The notes under the pieces were generated by a model. It had not been told where the DNA came from and ran no database searches. It saw only the letters and a program-made list of their open reading frames with translations. From Acidovorax sp. NB1 (lineage in GTDB: Bacteria; Pseudomonadota; Gammaproteobacteria; Burkholderiales; Burkholderiaceae_C), in assembly GCF_005405905.1 (NCBI RefSeq), contig NZ_BJHU01000035.1, positions 1-64,000 of the forward strand: a stretch of DNA of 64,000 bases. The letters are read 5' to 3'. Position 1 is the first letter of the stretch. The number at the start of each line of letters is the position of its first letter. The position numbers were made by a program, and so were the translations under genes. Of the stretch, positions 10,556 to 18,675 are shown piece after piece.

Positions 10556-11326
10556 ATGATGAACAACACCCCCACCCTCCATCCCGCCGATGCCACGGCG
10601 CAGCCCGCCCCCGCGAAGGCCCCCAGCCGCCGGGTGACCGATGCGCCCACGCGCATGTTCCACTGGCTGTTTGCACTGTGCTTTGCCGGGGCCTACGCCA
10701 CGGCCGATGGCGAGCACTGGCGGCTGCTGCACGTCACGCTGGGCTACACCATGGCGGGGCTGCTGGGCTTTCGCCTGCTGTACGGCATCTTCGGGCCCCA
10801 CACCTCGGGCCTCGGCCTGCTGTGGCGCAAGCTGGCGGGGGCACCCGCATGGCTGCGCGCCCTGCCCCAGGCCTCTTCCGTCACGCAAATCAACTGGCGC
10901 CAGGGCCAGAACCTGCTGATGGCGCTGGCCATCGTGCTGCTGCTGGCGCTGGTGGTGCCCCTCACGCTCAGTGGCTACGCCACGTACAACGACTGGGGTG
11001 CTGCGCTCGGTGGTAACTGGATGGGAGAAGCGATGGAAGAAGTGCACGAGTTCTTCGGCAACGCCCTGCTGTTGGTGGTGCTGGCCCACATTGCACTGAT
11101 TGCGGGCTTGAGCGTGCTGCGCCGCAAGAACCAGGCATTGCCCATGCTCACCGGCCGGGTGGAGGGCAAGGGGCCCGACCTGGTCCCCAAGAACCGCACC
11201 TGGCTCGCCGCGCTGCTGCTGATCGCCACACTGGCCTTTGGCGCCTGGCAGTGGCAGCAGTCGCCCAGCGGCTGGGTGGCCAACGGCACATCCACCGAAC
11301 GCCAGCGGCACCACGATGACGACTGA
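10556..11326 (+). CDS. Cytochrome b561-family membrane protein
   Basis: Inner-membrane b-type cytochrome of 256 residues, Ni/Fe-hydrogenase cytochrome-b-subunit type. After a Pro/Ala-rich N-terminus the first helix starts at RMFHWLFALCFAGAYAT with a haem-ligand-type His. Then come LLHVTLGYTMAGLLGFRLLYGIFGP with a second His, helix 3 (LLMALAIVLLLALVVPLTLSGYA) and helix 4 (EEVHEFFGNALLLVVLAHIALIAGLSVLR) with two more histidines. A C-terminal fifth helix (WLAALLLIATLAFGAW) and a His/Asp-rich end follow. It probably passes electrons from the quinone pool to the periplasmic dihaem cytochrome and SHP. There are ATGs at 10556 and 10559, with AAGGA upstream; I use the first. Confidence 0.9.
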   Translation: MMNNTPTLHPADATAQPAPAKAPSRRVTDAPTRMFHWLFALCFAGAYATADGEHWRLLHVTLGYTMAGLLGFRLLYGIFGPHTSGLGLLWRKLAGAPAWLRALPQASSVTQINWRQGQNLLMALAIVLLLALVVPLTLSGYATYNDWGAALGGNWMGEAMEEVHEFFGNALLLVVLAHIALIAGLSVLRRKNQALPMLTGRVEGKGPDLVPKNRTWLAALLLIATLAFGAWQWQQSPSGWVANGTSTERQRHHDDD

Positions 11327-11356
11327 CGCACAGCCACACACCGAAGGAACCACCCC

Positions 11357-11521
11357 ATGAAAATCTACATGTGTGCCGTTTGCGGCTGGATCTACGACGA
11401 GGCTGCCGGCCTGCCCGACCATGGGATCGCGCCTGGCACCCTCTGGGCCCACGTGCCCGACGACTGGCGCTGCCCCGAATGCAATGTTGGCAAGGCTGAC
11501 TTTGTGATGTGCGAGGTGTGA
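11357..11521 (+). CDS. Rubredoxin
   Basis: A 54-residue one-iron electron carrier. The four iron ligands are visible as MCAVCG (Cys6, Cys9) and RCPECNVGK (Cys39, Cys42). The family-typical core WIYDEAAGLP and IAPGTLWAHVPDDW lies between them. It starts at an ATG 30 bases after cytochrome b561 with GAAGGA upstream, so it is probably the last gene of the SHP-dihaem-b561 operon. A soluble rubredoxin in this operon suggests a link between the haem chain and a cytosolic redox partner; that is inference. Confidence 0.95.
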   Translation: MKIYMCAVCGWIYDEAAGLPDHGIAPGTLWAHVPDDWRCPECNVGKADFVMCEV

Positions 11522-11624
11522 AGGAGAGGTACCGGGTGCGGCGCACTGCGCTGCGTCAGGGCTGAAGACATCGGCGCGCGGTATAACGGTTGCGTCGTCT
11601 GAGCAACGCAGCCTCACGCCCCAC

Positions 11625-14156
11625 ATGCCACCTACCGACTCCCCCACCGGGCTCGACCCGGCCCTGGCCGCCCAGCGCCTGCGCGACGAGGGCCCCAACG
11701 AACTGGGCATCAGCCAGCGCCGCACGCTGCGCGACATGGCCTGGGACGTGGTCACCGAGCCCATGTTCCTGCTGTTGCTGGGTGCGGGTGCCATCTACCT
11801 CGCCATGGGCGATGCGCACGAGGCGCTGATCCTGCTGGGCTTTGTGGTCATCATCATGGCGATCACGGTGCTGCAGGAGCGGCGCACCGACAACGCGCTG
11901 AACGCCCTGCGCGACCTCTCCAGCCCCCGCGCGCTGGCGTTGCGCGGCGGCACCCTGGTGCGCATTGCAGGCCGCGACGTGGTACGCGAAGACCTGCTGA
12001 TGATTGCCGAGGGCGACCGCATCCCGGCAGACGGCACGCTGCTGCAGGCGCACGAGCTGGCCGCCAACGAGTCGATGCTGACCGGCGAGTCCGAGCCAGT
12101 GGCCAAGCAACCCGCCGACAAGGTGTTTGCAGGCACGCTGGTGGTCAGCGGCCAGGGCCTGCTGCAGGTGACCGCCGTGGGCCGCCACACCGAGCTGGGC
12201 CGCATTGGCCAGTCGCTCGACACCATCGCCCTGCAGGCCTCGCCGCTGCGCGAGGAAATGGCGCGGCTCACCCGCAAGCTGGTGGTCATAGGCCTGTCGC
12301 TGTGCGGACTGCTGGTGGCCTTGTTCTGGGCGCTGCGGGGCGACTGGCTGCAGGCCGTGCTGGCGGGCATCACGCTGGCCATGGGGGTGCTGCCGCAAGA
12401 GTTGCCCGTGATCATGATCATCTTCCTGGCCCTGGCCGCAAGGCGGCTGGCGGCGCAGCAGGTGCTCACGCGGCGGCTCAACGCCATCGAGACGCTGGGC
12501 CAGACCACCGTGCTGTGCGTGGACAAGACCGGCACCCTCACCCAAAACCGCATGGCAGTGGCGGCGCTCTGCATTGCGGGCCAGGAGCTGGATGTGCAAA
12601 ACCTGCCCGCCGCAACGGATGGCCGCGCGCTGCCCGAGGCCTTCCACGAGCTGCTCGAATACGCCGTGCTGGCCAGCGAGATCGAACCGCACGACCCCAT
12701 GGAGCAGGCCTTTCACCGCATGGCGGCGGACCACCTGGTGGACACCGAGCACCTGCACCCCGCATGGTCGCTGGCACGCGAGTACGAGCTGTCGCCCCAG
12801 CTGCTGGCCATGAGCCACCTGTGGCGCAACGGCACCTCGGCACACGACACGGTGGCCACCAAGGGCGCGCCCGAAGCCGTGGCCGACCTCTGCCACCTGC
12901 CCGACGCCGAGCGCGCCGCCGTCAGCGCCCAGGCCGCACGCCTGGCCGACCGGGGCCTGCGGGTGCTGGGCGTGGCCAAGGCACGGCACCGCACGCAAGA
13001 CACCTGGCCCGACGCCCAGCACGACTTTGACTTTGAATGGCTGGGCCTGGTGGCCCTGGCCGACCCGCTGCGCCCCGAGGTGCCCCAGGCCGTTGCACAG
13101 TGCCGCCAGGCGGGCATCCGCGTGGTGATGATCACGGGCGATCACCCCCGCACCGCGCGCGCCATTGCCGCCCAGGCAGGCATCGCCAACGACCGCGTGA
13201 TCACCGGCGACGAGCTGACCCACATGCCGCCCCAGGTGCTGGCCGACCAGGTCCGGCAGGTCAGCGTGTTTGCCCGCATCAAGCCGCACCAGAAGCTGGC
13301 ACTGGTCGAAGCCCTCAAGGCCCAGGGCGAGGTGGTGGCCATGACCGGTGACGGCGTGAACGACGCCCCGGCCCTCAAGGCCGCACACATCGGCATCGCC
13401 ATGGGCCAGCGTGGCACCGACGTGGCGCGCGAGGCTGCGGCCCTGGTGCTGCTGCACGACGACTTCGCGGCCATCGTGCTGGCGATTCACCGGGGGCGGC
13501 AGACCTTTGCCAACCTGCGCCAGGCCATGGTCTACACCCTGGCGGTGCACGTGCCCGTCATTGGGTTGGCGCTGCTGCCGGTGCTGTTCGGGCTGCCGTT
13601 GGTGCTGGCGCCGCTGCACATCGCGTTTCTGGAACTGGTCATCGACCCGGCCTGCTCCATCGTGTTCGAGGCGGAAAAAGGCGCTGCAGACCTCATGCAG
13701 CAGCCGCCACGCAGGGCCGACGAGCCGCTGCTGTCCGCCCGCCACCTCCTGCTGAGCGTGCTGCAGGGCAGCGTGGTGACGGCCGCCGTGGTGGGCCTTT
13801 ATGCCTGGCTGCTGAGCCAGCCCGCACATGCCGCCACCGCCAGCACGGCCGCGTTTGTGGTGCTGGTGGCCGCCAATGCCGCACTCATCCTGCCCAGCCG
13901 CAGCAGCCAGACAAGCTGGCGCAGCCTGTGGGCAGGCCTCACCCCGGTCAGCCTGTGGGTGGCGGGCGGCACGCTGGCCGCGCTGGCGGCCATCACCACC
14001 GTGCCGTGGCTGGCCAATGCTTTCCGGTTTGTGCCGCTGTCGCCCCTGCACTGGTTCATGGCCTTGCTGGCCGGGCTGCTGCTCACGGTGGTGTTTGCCG
14101 CCAACAAGTGGTGGCTGCAGCCCACAGTACCGGCGCTCCATCCTTCACCCGCCTGA
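11625..14156 (+). CDS. P-type cation-transporting ATPase (P2-like)
   Basis: Inner-membrane ion pump of 843 residues. Catalytic elements are all present: actuator-domain TGES (residues 153-156), the phosphorylated Asp300 in DKTGTLT, nucleotide-domain KGAPEAV and hinge TGDGVNDAPAL (574-584). Helices M1-M2, M3-M4 and a C-terminal set of six fit the P2 Ca2+/Na+-like layout. The ion-site motif in M4 is PQELP (257-261) rather than the PEGLP of Ca2+ pumps, and the M6 region reads LELVIDPA, keeping an Asp. The transported ion therefore cannot be named. There is no N-terminal metal-binding domain. It begins 104 bases after rubredoxin and is followed 17 bases later by a VOC gene. Confidence 0.93.
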   Translation: MPPTDSPTGLDPALAAQRLRDEGPNELGISQRRTLRDMAWDVVTEPMFLLLLGAGAIYLAMGDAHEALILLGFVVIIMAITVLQERRTDNALNALRDLSSPRALALRGGTLVRIAGRDVVREDLLMIAEGDRIPADGTLLQAHELAANESMLTGESEPVAKQPADKVFAGTLVVSGQGLLQVTAVGRHTELGRIGQSLDTIALQASPLREEMARLTRKLVVIGLSLCGLLVALFWALRGDWLQAVLAGITLAMGVLPQELPVIMIIFLALAARRLAAQQVLTRRLNAIETLGQTTVLCVDKTGTLTQNRMAVAALCIAGQELDVQNLPAATDGRALPEAFHELLEYAVLASEIEPHDPMEQAFHRMAADHLVDTEHLHPAWSLAREYELSPQLLAMSHLWRNGTSAHDTVATKGAPEAVADLCHLPDAERAAVSAQAARLADRGLRVLGVAKARHRTQDTWPDAQHDFDFEWLGLVALADPLRPEVPQAVAQCRQAGIRVVMITGDHPRTARAIAAQAGIANDRVITGDELTHMPPQVLADQVRQVSVFARIKPHQKLALVEALKAQGEVVAMTGDGVNDAPALKAAHIGIAMGQRGTDVAREAAALVLLHDDFAAIVLAIHRGRQTFANLRQAMVYTLAVHVPVIGLALLPVLFGLPLVLAPLHIAFLELVIDPACSIVFEAEKGAADLMQQPPRRADEPLLSARHLLLSVLQGSVVTAAVVGLYAWLLSQPAHAATASTAAFVVLVAANAALILPSRSSQTSWRSLWAGLTPVSLWVAGGTLAALAAITTVPWLANAFRFVPLSPLHWFMALLAGLLLTVVFAANKWWLQPTVPALHPSPA

Positions 14157-14172
14157 CCCTCTGCCCCACGCC

Positions 14173-14559
14173 ATGCCCATCGTTCTGGACTCCATCGACC
14201 ACGTCGTGCTGACCGTTGCCAGCATCGACAAAACCATTGCGTTTTATGAGCGTGTGCTGGGCATGACCGCGCGGGAGTTCAAGCCCCAGCGGTACGCGCT
14301 GCACTTCGGCGCGCAAAAGATCAACCTGCACGCTGTGGGCACGGTGGTGGACCCCAATGTGCGCCATGCGACGGCGGGCTCGGGCGACCTGTGCTTTCTC
14401 ACCCAGATGCCGCTGGACGACGTCATCGCCCACCTGCAGGCCGAGGGCGTCGCCATCGTGCAGGGCCCGGTGGGCGCAACGGGCGCACGCCACCGACTGC
14501 GCTCGGTCTATATCTACGACCCGGACGACAACCTGATCGAGATTGCCAACGAGGTGTGA
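14173..14559 (+). CDS. VOC-family (glyoxalase/dioxygenase superfamily) protein
   Basis: Small 128-residue protein with two beta-alpha-beta-beta-beta modules of the vicinal oxygen chelate fold. It opens with LDSIDHVVLTVASIDKTIAFYERVLGM, in which the His is the usual first metal ligand. It continues with YALHFGAQKINLHAVG and closes with SVYIYDPDDNLIEIANEV, whose terminal Glu is the usual last ligand. This single-domain layout is like virulence-associated or fosfomycin-resistance-type VOC proteins. The substrate is unknown. It lies 17 bases downstream of the P-type ATPase and is probably co-transcribed, and it is convergent with tetR. Confidence 0.88.
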   Translation: MPIVLDSIDHVVLTVASIDKTIAFYERVLGMTAREFKPQRYALHFGAQKINLHAVGTVVDPNVRHATAGSGDLCFLTQMPLDDVIAHLQAEGVAIVQGPVGATGARHRLRSVYIYDPDDNLIEIANEV

Positions 14560-14601
14560 ACGGCCCGCCGCGCGGCGGCGGCAGGTGTGCCCACAACAGG
14601 A

Positions 14602-15207
14602 TCAGAACTCCGCCGAGATCGCCGCCCGCAGCAATGTGGAAGCGGGCTCCACCAGCTCCAGCAACTGCCCGGCCCGGTCATGCTCAATGGCCTGCAGCAC
14701 CATTTCGTTGATGCCCCCCACCACCGCCATCGCCATGGTGGGCTGCAGCGGCGTCTTGCGCAGGCGTTCGCCGGGGCGGTTGTTGACCACGTCCAGCATC
14801 AGGTCGGCCAGCTGCTGGTTGGCGCGCCTGCGCGCTGCTAGGCCCGGCGCGCCCAGGCCCAGGATGTCGATGAACAAGGTGCGCAGCAGCACCGGGTTGC
14901 GCGCCAGAACGCCAAAGTAGGCGCCCATGGCCTGCTCCACCTGGGCCTGCCAGTCGCTGTGCGGGTCGATGGCGCCGCGCAACACGGCAATGGCGTTGCC
15001 GCTGGCCACTTCGTACAGCGCAATCAGGCATTCGGCCTTGTCGGCAAAGTTTTCATAAAAGGTGCGGCGCGACACGCTGGCCTCGCGCACGATGTCGGCA
15101 ATCGTGGTGTCGGCATAGCCCTTGGCGGCCACGGCGCGGGCCATGCCTTCGAGCAGACGGGCGCGGTGTTCATTGCCTGGGGTGGGGGTGTCGGCAGCGG
15201 CAGTCAT
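14602..15207 (-). CDS. TetR-family transcriptional regulator
   Basis: Repressor of 201 residues. The N-terminal helix-turn-helix is clear: RARLLEGMARAVAAKGYADTTIADIVREASVSRRTFYENFADKAECLIALY. The C-terminal ligand domain is helical (VEQAMGAYFGVLARNPVLLRTLFIDILGLG) and not assignable to a ligand class. The start is the ATG at 15207, since upstream extension runs antisense through the neighbouring gene. It is transcribed divergently from the PF10118/TolC/HlyD/ABC-2 cluster. The 123-bp gap contains two GGTACT-N4-(A/C)GTACC palindromes, so it probably represses both itself and that cluster. Confidence 0.93.
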   Translation of the reverse strand: MTAAADTPTPGNEHRARLLEGMARAVAAKGYADTTIADIVREASVSRRTFYENFADKAECLIALYEVASGNAIAVLRGAIDPHSDWQAQVEQAMGAYFGVLARNPVLLRTLFIDILGLGAPGLAARRRANQQLADLMLDVVNNRPGERLRKTPLQPTMAMAVVGGINEMVLQAIEHDRAGQLLELVEPASTLLRAAISAEF

Positions 15208-15235
15208 GGCAAAAAAATCCCTCGAAATCGGGTTA

Positions 15236-15251
15236 GGTACTTGACAGTACC
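15236..15251. promoter_or_regulatory. Candidate TetR operator 1
   Basis: GGTACT-TGAC-AGTACC is a perfect inverted repeat with 6-bp arms. A TTGACA -35 hexamer (15241-15246) lies inside it, with a weak -10 around 15265-15270 pointing toward the PF10118 gene, so repressor binding would block RNA polymerase. Confidence 0.65.
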
Positions 15252-15280
15252 ACAGTTGACCTGCATCATACAAACCACTC

Positions 15281-15296
15281 GGTACTACAACGTACC
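15281..15296. promoter_or_regulatory. Candidate TetR operator 2
   Basis: GGTACT-ACAA-CGTACC has the same half-site, spacing and orientation as operator 1 with one arm mismatch. Its centre lies 45 bp downstream of the first, roughly four helical turns. Confidence 0.6.
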
Positions 15297-15330
15297 AATT
15301 TTTCCCTCCTGCCCCTGACGGAGATCGCCC

Positions 15331-16152
15331 ATGACCGAACTTGTGGTTCGCCGCCTGCTGATTGACCTGGAAACGCCGTTTGCGCGCCAATGGTGCGGCG
15401 GTGATGCGTTTCGCTCGGCGCTGTTCAACGCGCTGTCGATGAGTTTCCCCGTGGGCGAGCAGTTTTTCATCGACGCAGTGCGGGACGGCCACAAGGCCCT
15501 GCCCCCCGACAAACAGGCGCAGTTTGCCGACGAGGTGCGCGGCTTCATTGGGCAGGAGGCCACCCACCGCCGCATCCACGCGCTGTTCAACGGCCACCTC
15601 GAAAAGCAGGGCCTGGTCAACGACTGGGCCCCGCGCGCGGCAGAGCGCATGAAGCTGTTTGCCGGTGCTGACCCGCGCCACCCCCTGGCCGTGACGGCTG
15701 CAAACGAGCATTTCACCGCCCTGCTGGCCGAATGGCTGCTGGCCCACCCCGAGGTACTGCAAGGCGCCGAGCCCCGCCTGGCCACGATGTGGCAATGGCA
15801 CTGCGCCGAAGAGGCCGAACACAAGAACACCGCGTTCGACCTGTACCAGGCGCTGGGCGGCAACCAGGAATGGCGCATCACCTGGTTCCGCCGCATCACC
15901 TGGGTGTTTCTGGGCGATGTGCTGCGCCAGACCGTGAACAACCTGCGCCAGGACGGCACCTTGTGGAAGTGGAGCACCTGGGCCAGCGCCGCGCGCACGC
16001 TGTTCGGCCAAGGTGGCCTGGTGCGCGAAAGCTGGAAGCCCTGGCGCCAATACCTGAAGCGCGACTTCCACCCCAACCAGCACGGCAGCGACCTCTCGGA
16101 GCGCTGGCTGGCAGAACACAGCAACGCCTACACCCCCGTGGGCGCGCGCTGA
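15331..16152 (+). CDS. PF10118-family predicted metal-dependent hydrolase
   Basis: Protein of 273 residues of the all-helical PF10118 group. Likely metal ligands are in GFIGQEATHRRIH, NEHFTALLAEW and WHCAEEAEHKNTAFDLY. These three Glu/His-rich helices are spaced like a di-iron or ferritin-like site, so the 'hydrolase' label in databases should be treated with caution. It starts 35 bases after operator 2 and ends 18 bases before the TolC-like gene, so it is probably the first gene of the TetR-controlled export operon. Family members often sit beside TetR regulators and lipid- or solvent-stress genes; a role in modifying a hydrophobic substrate is inference. Confidence 0.85.
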   Translation: MTELVVRRLLIDLETPFARQWCGGDAFRSALFNALSMSFPVGEQFFIDAVRDGHKALPPDKQAQFADEVRGFIGQEATHRRIHALFNGHLEKQGLVNDWAPRAAERMKLFAGADPRHPLAVTAANEHFTALLAEWLLAHPEVLQGAEPRLATMWQWHCAEEAEHKNTAFDLYQALGGNQEWRITWFRRITWVFLGDVLRQTVNNLRQDGTLWKWSTWASAARTLFGQGGLVRESWKPWRQYLKRDFHPNQHGSDLSERWLAEHSNAYTPVGAR

Positions 16153-16170
16153 CAACGACGACCTGACACC

Positions 16171-17604
16171 ATGACGACGAACCCCACGCCCCGGCGCACC
16201 GGCCGGGCAGGCGAAGCTTTGCTGCGCCTGATTGCCTCTGCGCCGCTGGCGCTCTGCGCCCTTCCCGCCCAGGCAGAACCCCTGGCCTTTGACGCCGCGC
16301 AGCAGCAGTTGCTGCAGCGCTCGGACCAGCTCGCCGCATCACGCCACGCGGTGGAAAGCGCCCAGCTGCGCCGCGACGCGCTGCAGCGCCTGGGCGGCCC
16401 GGTGGTCCACCTCAGCGGCGCGGCCTATGCCTACAACGCCAACCTGGACGTGGACCTGAACCCGCTGAACCGCGCTCTGCCCGGCGTTTTGTCGCAACTG
16501 CCGCCGCAGCTGGCAGCGCCGCTGGCGCAGATGCCGCACCTGCCGTCCAGCTACACGCTCAACCGCAGCAAAAGCGACACGACCTCGTCCGTCTCGGCGG
16601 TGTGGCCCATCTACATGGGCGGCGCCAGCAAAGCAGCGCGCGGCCTGATGGACGCGCAGACCCAGGAGGCCCAGGCCGACGCCGCCAAGACCGGCAACGA
16701 AGCCACCACGCTGCTGGTGCAGCGCTACTTTGGCGCCCAGCTGGCCCAGCGCGCCGCCGCCTTGCGCGAGGCCGCCCTGGCCACCATCGAGCAGCACGAT
16801 GCCGCTGCCCAGAAGATGCTGGATGCCGGCGTGATCGCCCGCGTCGAGCGCCTGCAGGCCCGCTCGGCCCTGGAAGAAGCCCGCCGCAACGCCCGCAAGG
16901 CCCGCGACGATGCCGAGCTGGCCACCACCGCGCTCACCCGCACGCTCAAGGCCACCGAGCAGGTCACGCCCACCAGCCCGCTGTTTGTGCTGAGCGAGCC
17001 GGTGGAACCCCTGCCCCATTTCATCGACACCGCGCTGGCCCGCCACCCCGGGCTGGACAAGGTGGCCGCCAAAAAGGAACAGGCCACCCAGCTGCACGCC
17101 GCGCAGGAGGCGCTGCGCAAGCCCCAGGTGTTCGCCTTCGGCCAGCGCCAGCTCAAGACCGGCAAGGAGGCCGACTGGGTGGCCGGTGTGGGTGTGCGCT
17201 GGACGCTGTGGGACTCCATCGACCGCAACACCCTCGCCGAGTCGTCCCTGCGCCAGATCGCGCAGGCCGAGCGCACCGGCGCCCAGGCGCAGAACGACAT
17301 TGCCCTGCTGGTGGAAAAACGCTGGCTGGCCCTGGACCAGGCGCGCCGCGCCTACCTGGCGCTGCAGCCCGGCCTGGAACTGGCCGACGAAGTGCTGCGC
17401 CTGCGCACAGCGGGCCTGAAGGCGGGCACCAGCACCACGCTGGACCTGATCGACGCACAGGTGAACCAGGCCAAGGCCCAGACCGAACGTGCCCAGGCTG
17501 CACACGACTACGTGAAAGCACTGGCCGAGCTGCTGGAGAGCTGCGGCCTTTCGGAAGACTTTGGCAAATACATGGCGCGCGCCGACGCGCTGAAAGTGGA
17601 GTGA
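16171..17604 (+). CDS. TolC-family outer-membrane efflux protein
   Basis: Outer-membrane channel subunit of 477 residues. A signal peptide (LLRLIASAPLALCALPAQA, after a basic N-terminus) is followed by the duplicated long-helix/beta architecture. The two halves can be seen in DAAQQQLLQRSDQLAASRHAVESAQ and DTALARHPGLDKVAAKKEQATQLHAAQEA. Beta segments include VHLSGAAYAYN and VWPIYMGG in the first half and GVGVRWTLWDSIDR in the second, and the C-terminal helix pair ends with LRTAGLKAGTSTTLDLIDAQVNQ. It is followed 5 bases later by an HlyD-type adaptor and then two ABC-2 permeases, so the cluster encodes a tripartite exporter. Confidence 0.92.
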   Translation: MTTNPTPRRTGRAGEALLRLIASAPLALCALPAQAEPLAFDAAQQQLLQRSDQLAASRHAVESAQLRRDALQRLGGPVVHLSGAAYAYNANLDVDLNPLNRALPGVLSQLPPQLAAPLAQMPHLPSSYTLNRSKSDTTSSVSAVWPIYMGGASKAARGLMDAQTQEAQADAAKTGNEATTLLVQRYFGAQLAQRAAALREAALATIEQHDAAAQKMLDAGVIARVERLQARSALEEARRNARKARDDAELATTALTRTLKATEQVTPTSPLFVLSEPVEPLPHFIDTALARHPGLDKVAAKKEQATQLHAAQEALRKPQVFAFGQRQLKTGKEADWVAGVGVRWTLWDSIDRNTLAESSLRQIAQAERTGAQAQNDIALLVEKRWLALDQARRAYLALQPGLELADEVLRLRTAGLKAGTSTTLDLIDAQVNQAKAQTERAQAAHDYVKALAELLESCGLSEDFGKYMARADALKVE

Positions 17605-17609
17605 ACTCG

Positions 17610-18608
17610 ATGAGCAAGAACAACAGCAATAAGGCGGCCGTGATCGGCACCGTGGCCTTCGTGGCCGTGGCAGGCTTTGTGGGCTTTGGCCTGTGGAAGG
17701 CATCCCAGCCCGCGCCCGAGGTCTTCCAGGGCCAGATGGAAGCACAGGAAGCCGACATCGCCCCCAAGGTCACGGCCCGCATCGCGCAGATCCTGGTGAA
17801 GGAAGGCGACCAGATCGCCGTGGGCGCACCCCTGATCCGCATGGACAGCCCCGAGGTGCAGGCCAAGCTGGCCCAGGCCACCGCCGCCCAGGAGGCCGCG
17901 CAGGCCGTGGCCGCCAAGGCCGAACATGGCGCCCGCCCGCAAGAGGTGGAGATGGCCCGCCTGAACTGGCAGCGTGCCGTGGCTGCGGCCGACCTGGCCG
18001 AAAGCTCCTTCAAGCGCGTGGATGGCCTGGCGCGCGAGGGCCTGGTGGCTGCGCAGAAACGCGATGAGGCCGAAGCCAACTTCAAGGCATCCCGCGACCA
18101 GGCGCTGGCCGCCAAGGCGCAGTACGAGCTGGCCCGCGCCGGTGCCCGCACCGAAGACCGCTCAGCCGCCAGCGCCCAGGCGCGCCAGGTGGCAGGCGTC
18201 GTGGCCGAGGTGCAGGCAGCGCAGGCCGAAACCGAACTCAAGAGCCCCGTGGCAGGCGAAGTGGCCAAGGTGCTGGCCCGCACCGGCGAGCTGTCGCCCC
18301 AGGGCGTGGCCGTGGTCACGGTGGTGGACCTGAAGGACCAGTGGGTGGTGCTGAACGTGCGCGAAGACCGCCTGCAACGCTTTGCCATCGGCAATGAATT
18401 TGAAGCCACCTTGCCCGCCCTTCACGGAAAGGACGGCAACAAGGCGGTGAAGTTCAAGGTCTACCACACGGGGGCCCTGCCCGACTTCGCCACCTGGCGC
18501 GCCACGCGTGCGGGCCAGGGCTTTGATGCACGCACCTTCGAAGTACGCGCCCGCCCGGCGGCCCCCATCGAGGGTGCGCGCCCCGGCATGACGGTGCTGG
18601 TGCGCTGA
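17610..18608 (+). CDS. HlyD-family membrane-fusion (adaptor) protein
   Basis: Periplasmic adaptor of 332 residues anchored by one N-terminal helix (AAVIGTVAFVAVAGFVGFGLW). The biotinyl-lipoyl-like half motifs are GQMEAQEADIAPKVTARIAQILVKEGDQIAVG and LKSPVAGEVAKVLARTGELSPQG. They flank an alpha-helical hairpin rich in Ala, Gln and Glu. A beta-barrel segment follows (VVLNVREDRLQRFAIGNEFEATLPAL). This YhiI/EmrA-like layout pairs with ABC-2 permeases in the same cluster. It is spaced 5 bases after the TolC-like gene. A dispersed repeat begins immediately after its stop codon and separates it from the first permease. Confidence 0.92.
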   Translation: MSKNNSNKAAVIGTVAFVAVAGFVGFGLWKASQPAPEVFQGQMEAQEADIAPKVTARIAQILVKEGDQIAVGAPLIRMDSPEVQAKLAQATAAQEAAQAVAAKAEHGARPQEVEMARLNWQRAVAAADLAESSFKRVDGLAREGLVAAQKRDEAEANFKASRDQALAAKAQYELARAGARTEDRSAASAQARQVAGVVAEVQAAQAETELKSPVAGEVAKVLARTGELSPQGVAVVTVVDLKDQWVVLNVREDRLQRFAIGNEFEATLPALHGKDGNKAVKFKVYHTGALPDFATWRATRAGQGFDARTFEVRARPAAPIEGARPGMTVLVR

Positions 18609-18675
18609 AATTTTGAATAAAAAGTGCCTTCTGCGCGCGACCATAAAGCGCAAGTAGCTATGAATTCAATAGTAA
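18609..18675 (-). repeat. Dispersed palindromic repeat, copy 2 (supplies the permease start codon)
   Basis: Read on the minus strand it matches copies 1 and 3: ACTATTGAATTCATAGCTACTTG, then GCGCTTTATGGTCGCGCGC, then GGCACTTTTT. It lies in the middle of the export operon, and the ATG of the next gene (18660) is inside it. Confidence 0.78.

Noticed and set aside
9857..11794. A 645-codon minus-strand open frame opposite the cytochrome operon
   Set aside because: It spans several real genes in antisense (two haem proteins, cytochrome b561, rubredoxin) and has no domain signature.
11556..14141. An 861-codon minus-strand open frame opposite the P-type ATPase
   Set aside because: Antisense shadow of a gene with complete P-type ATPase motifs; no recognisable domain of its own.
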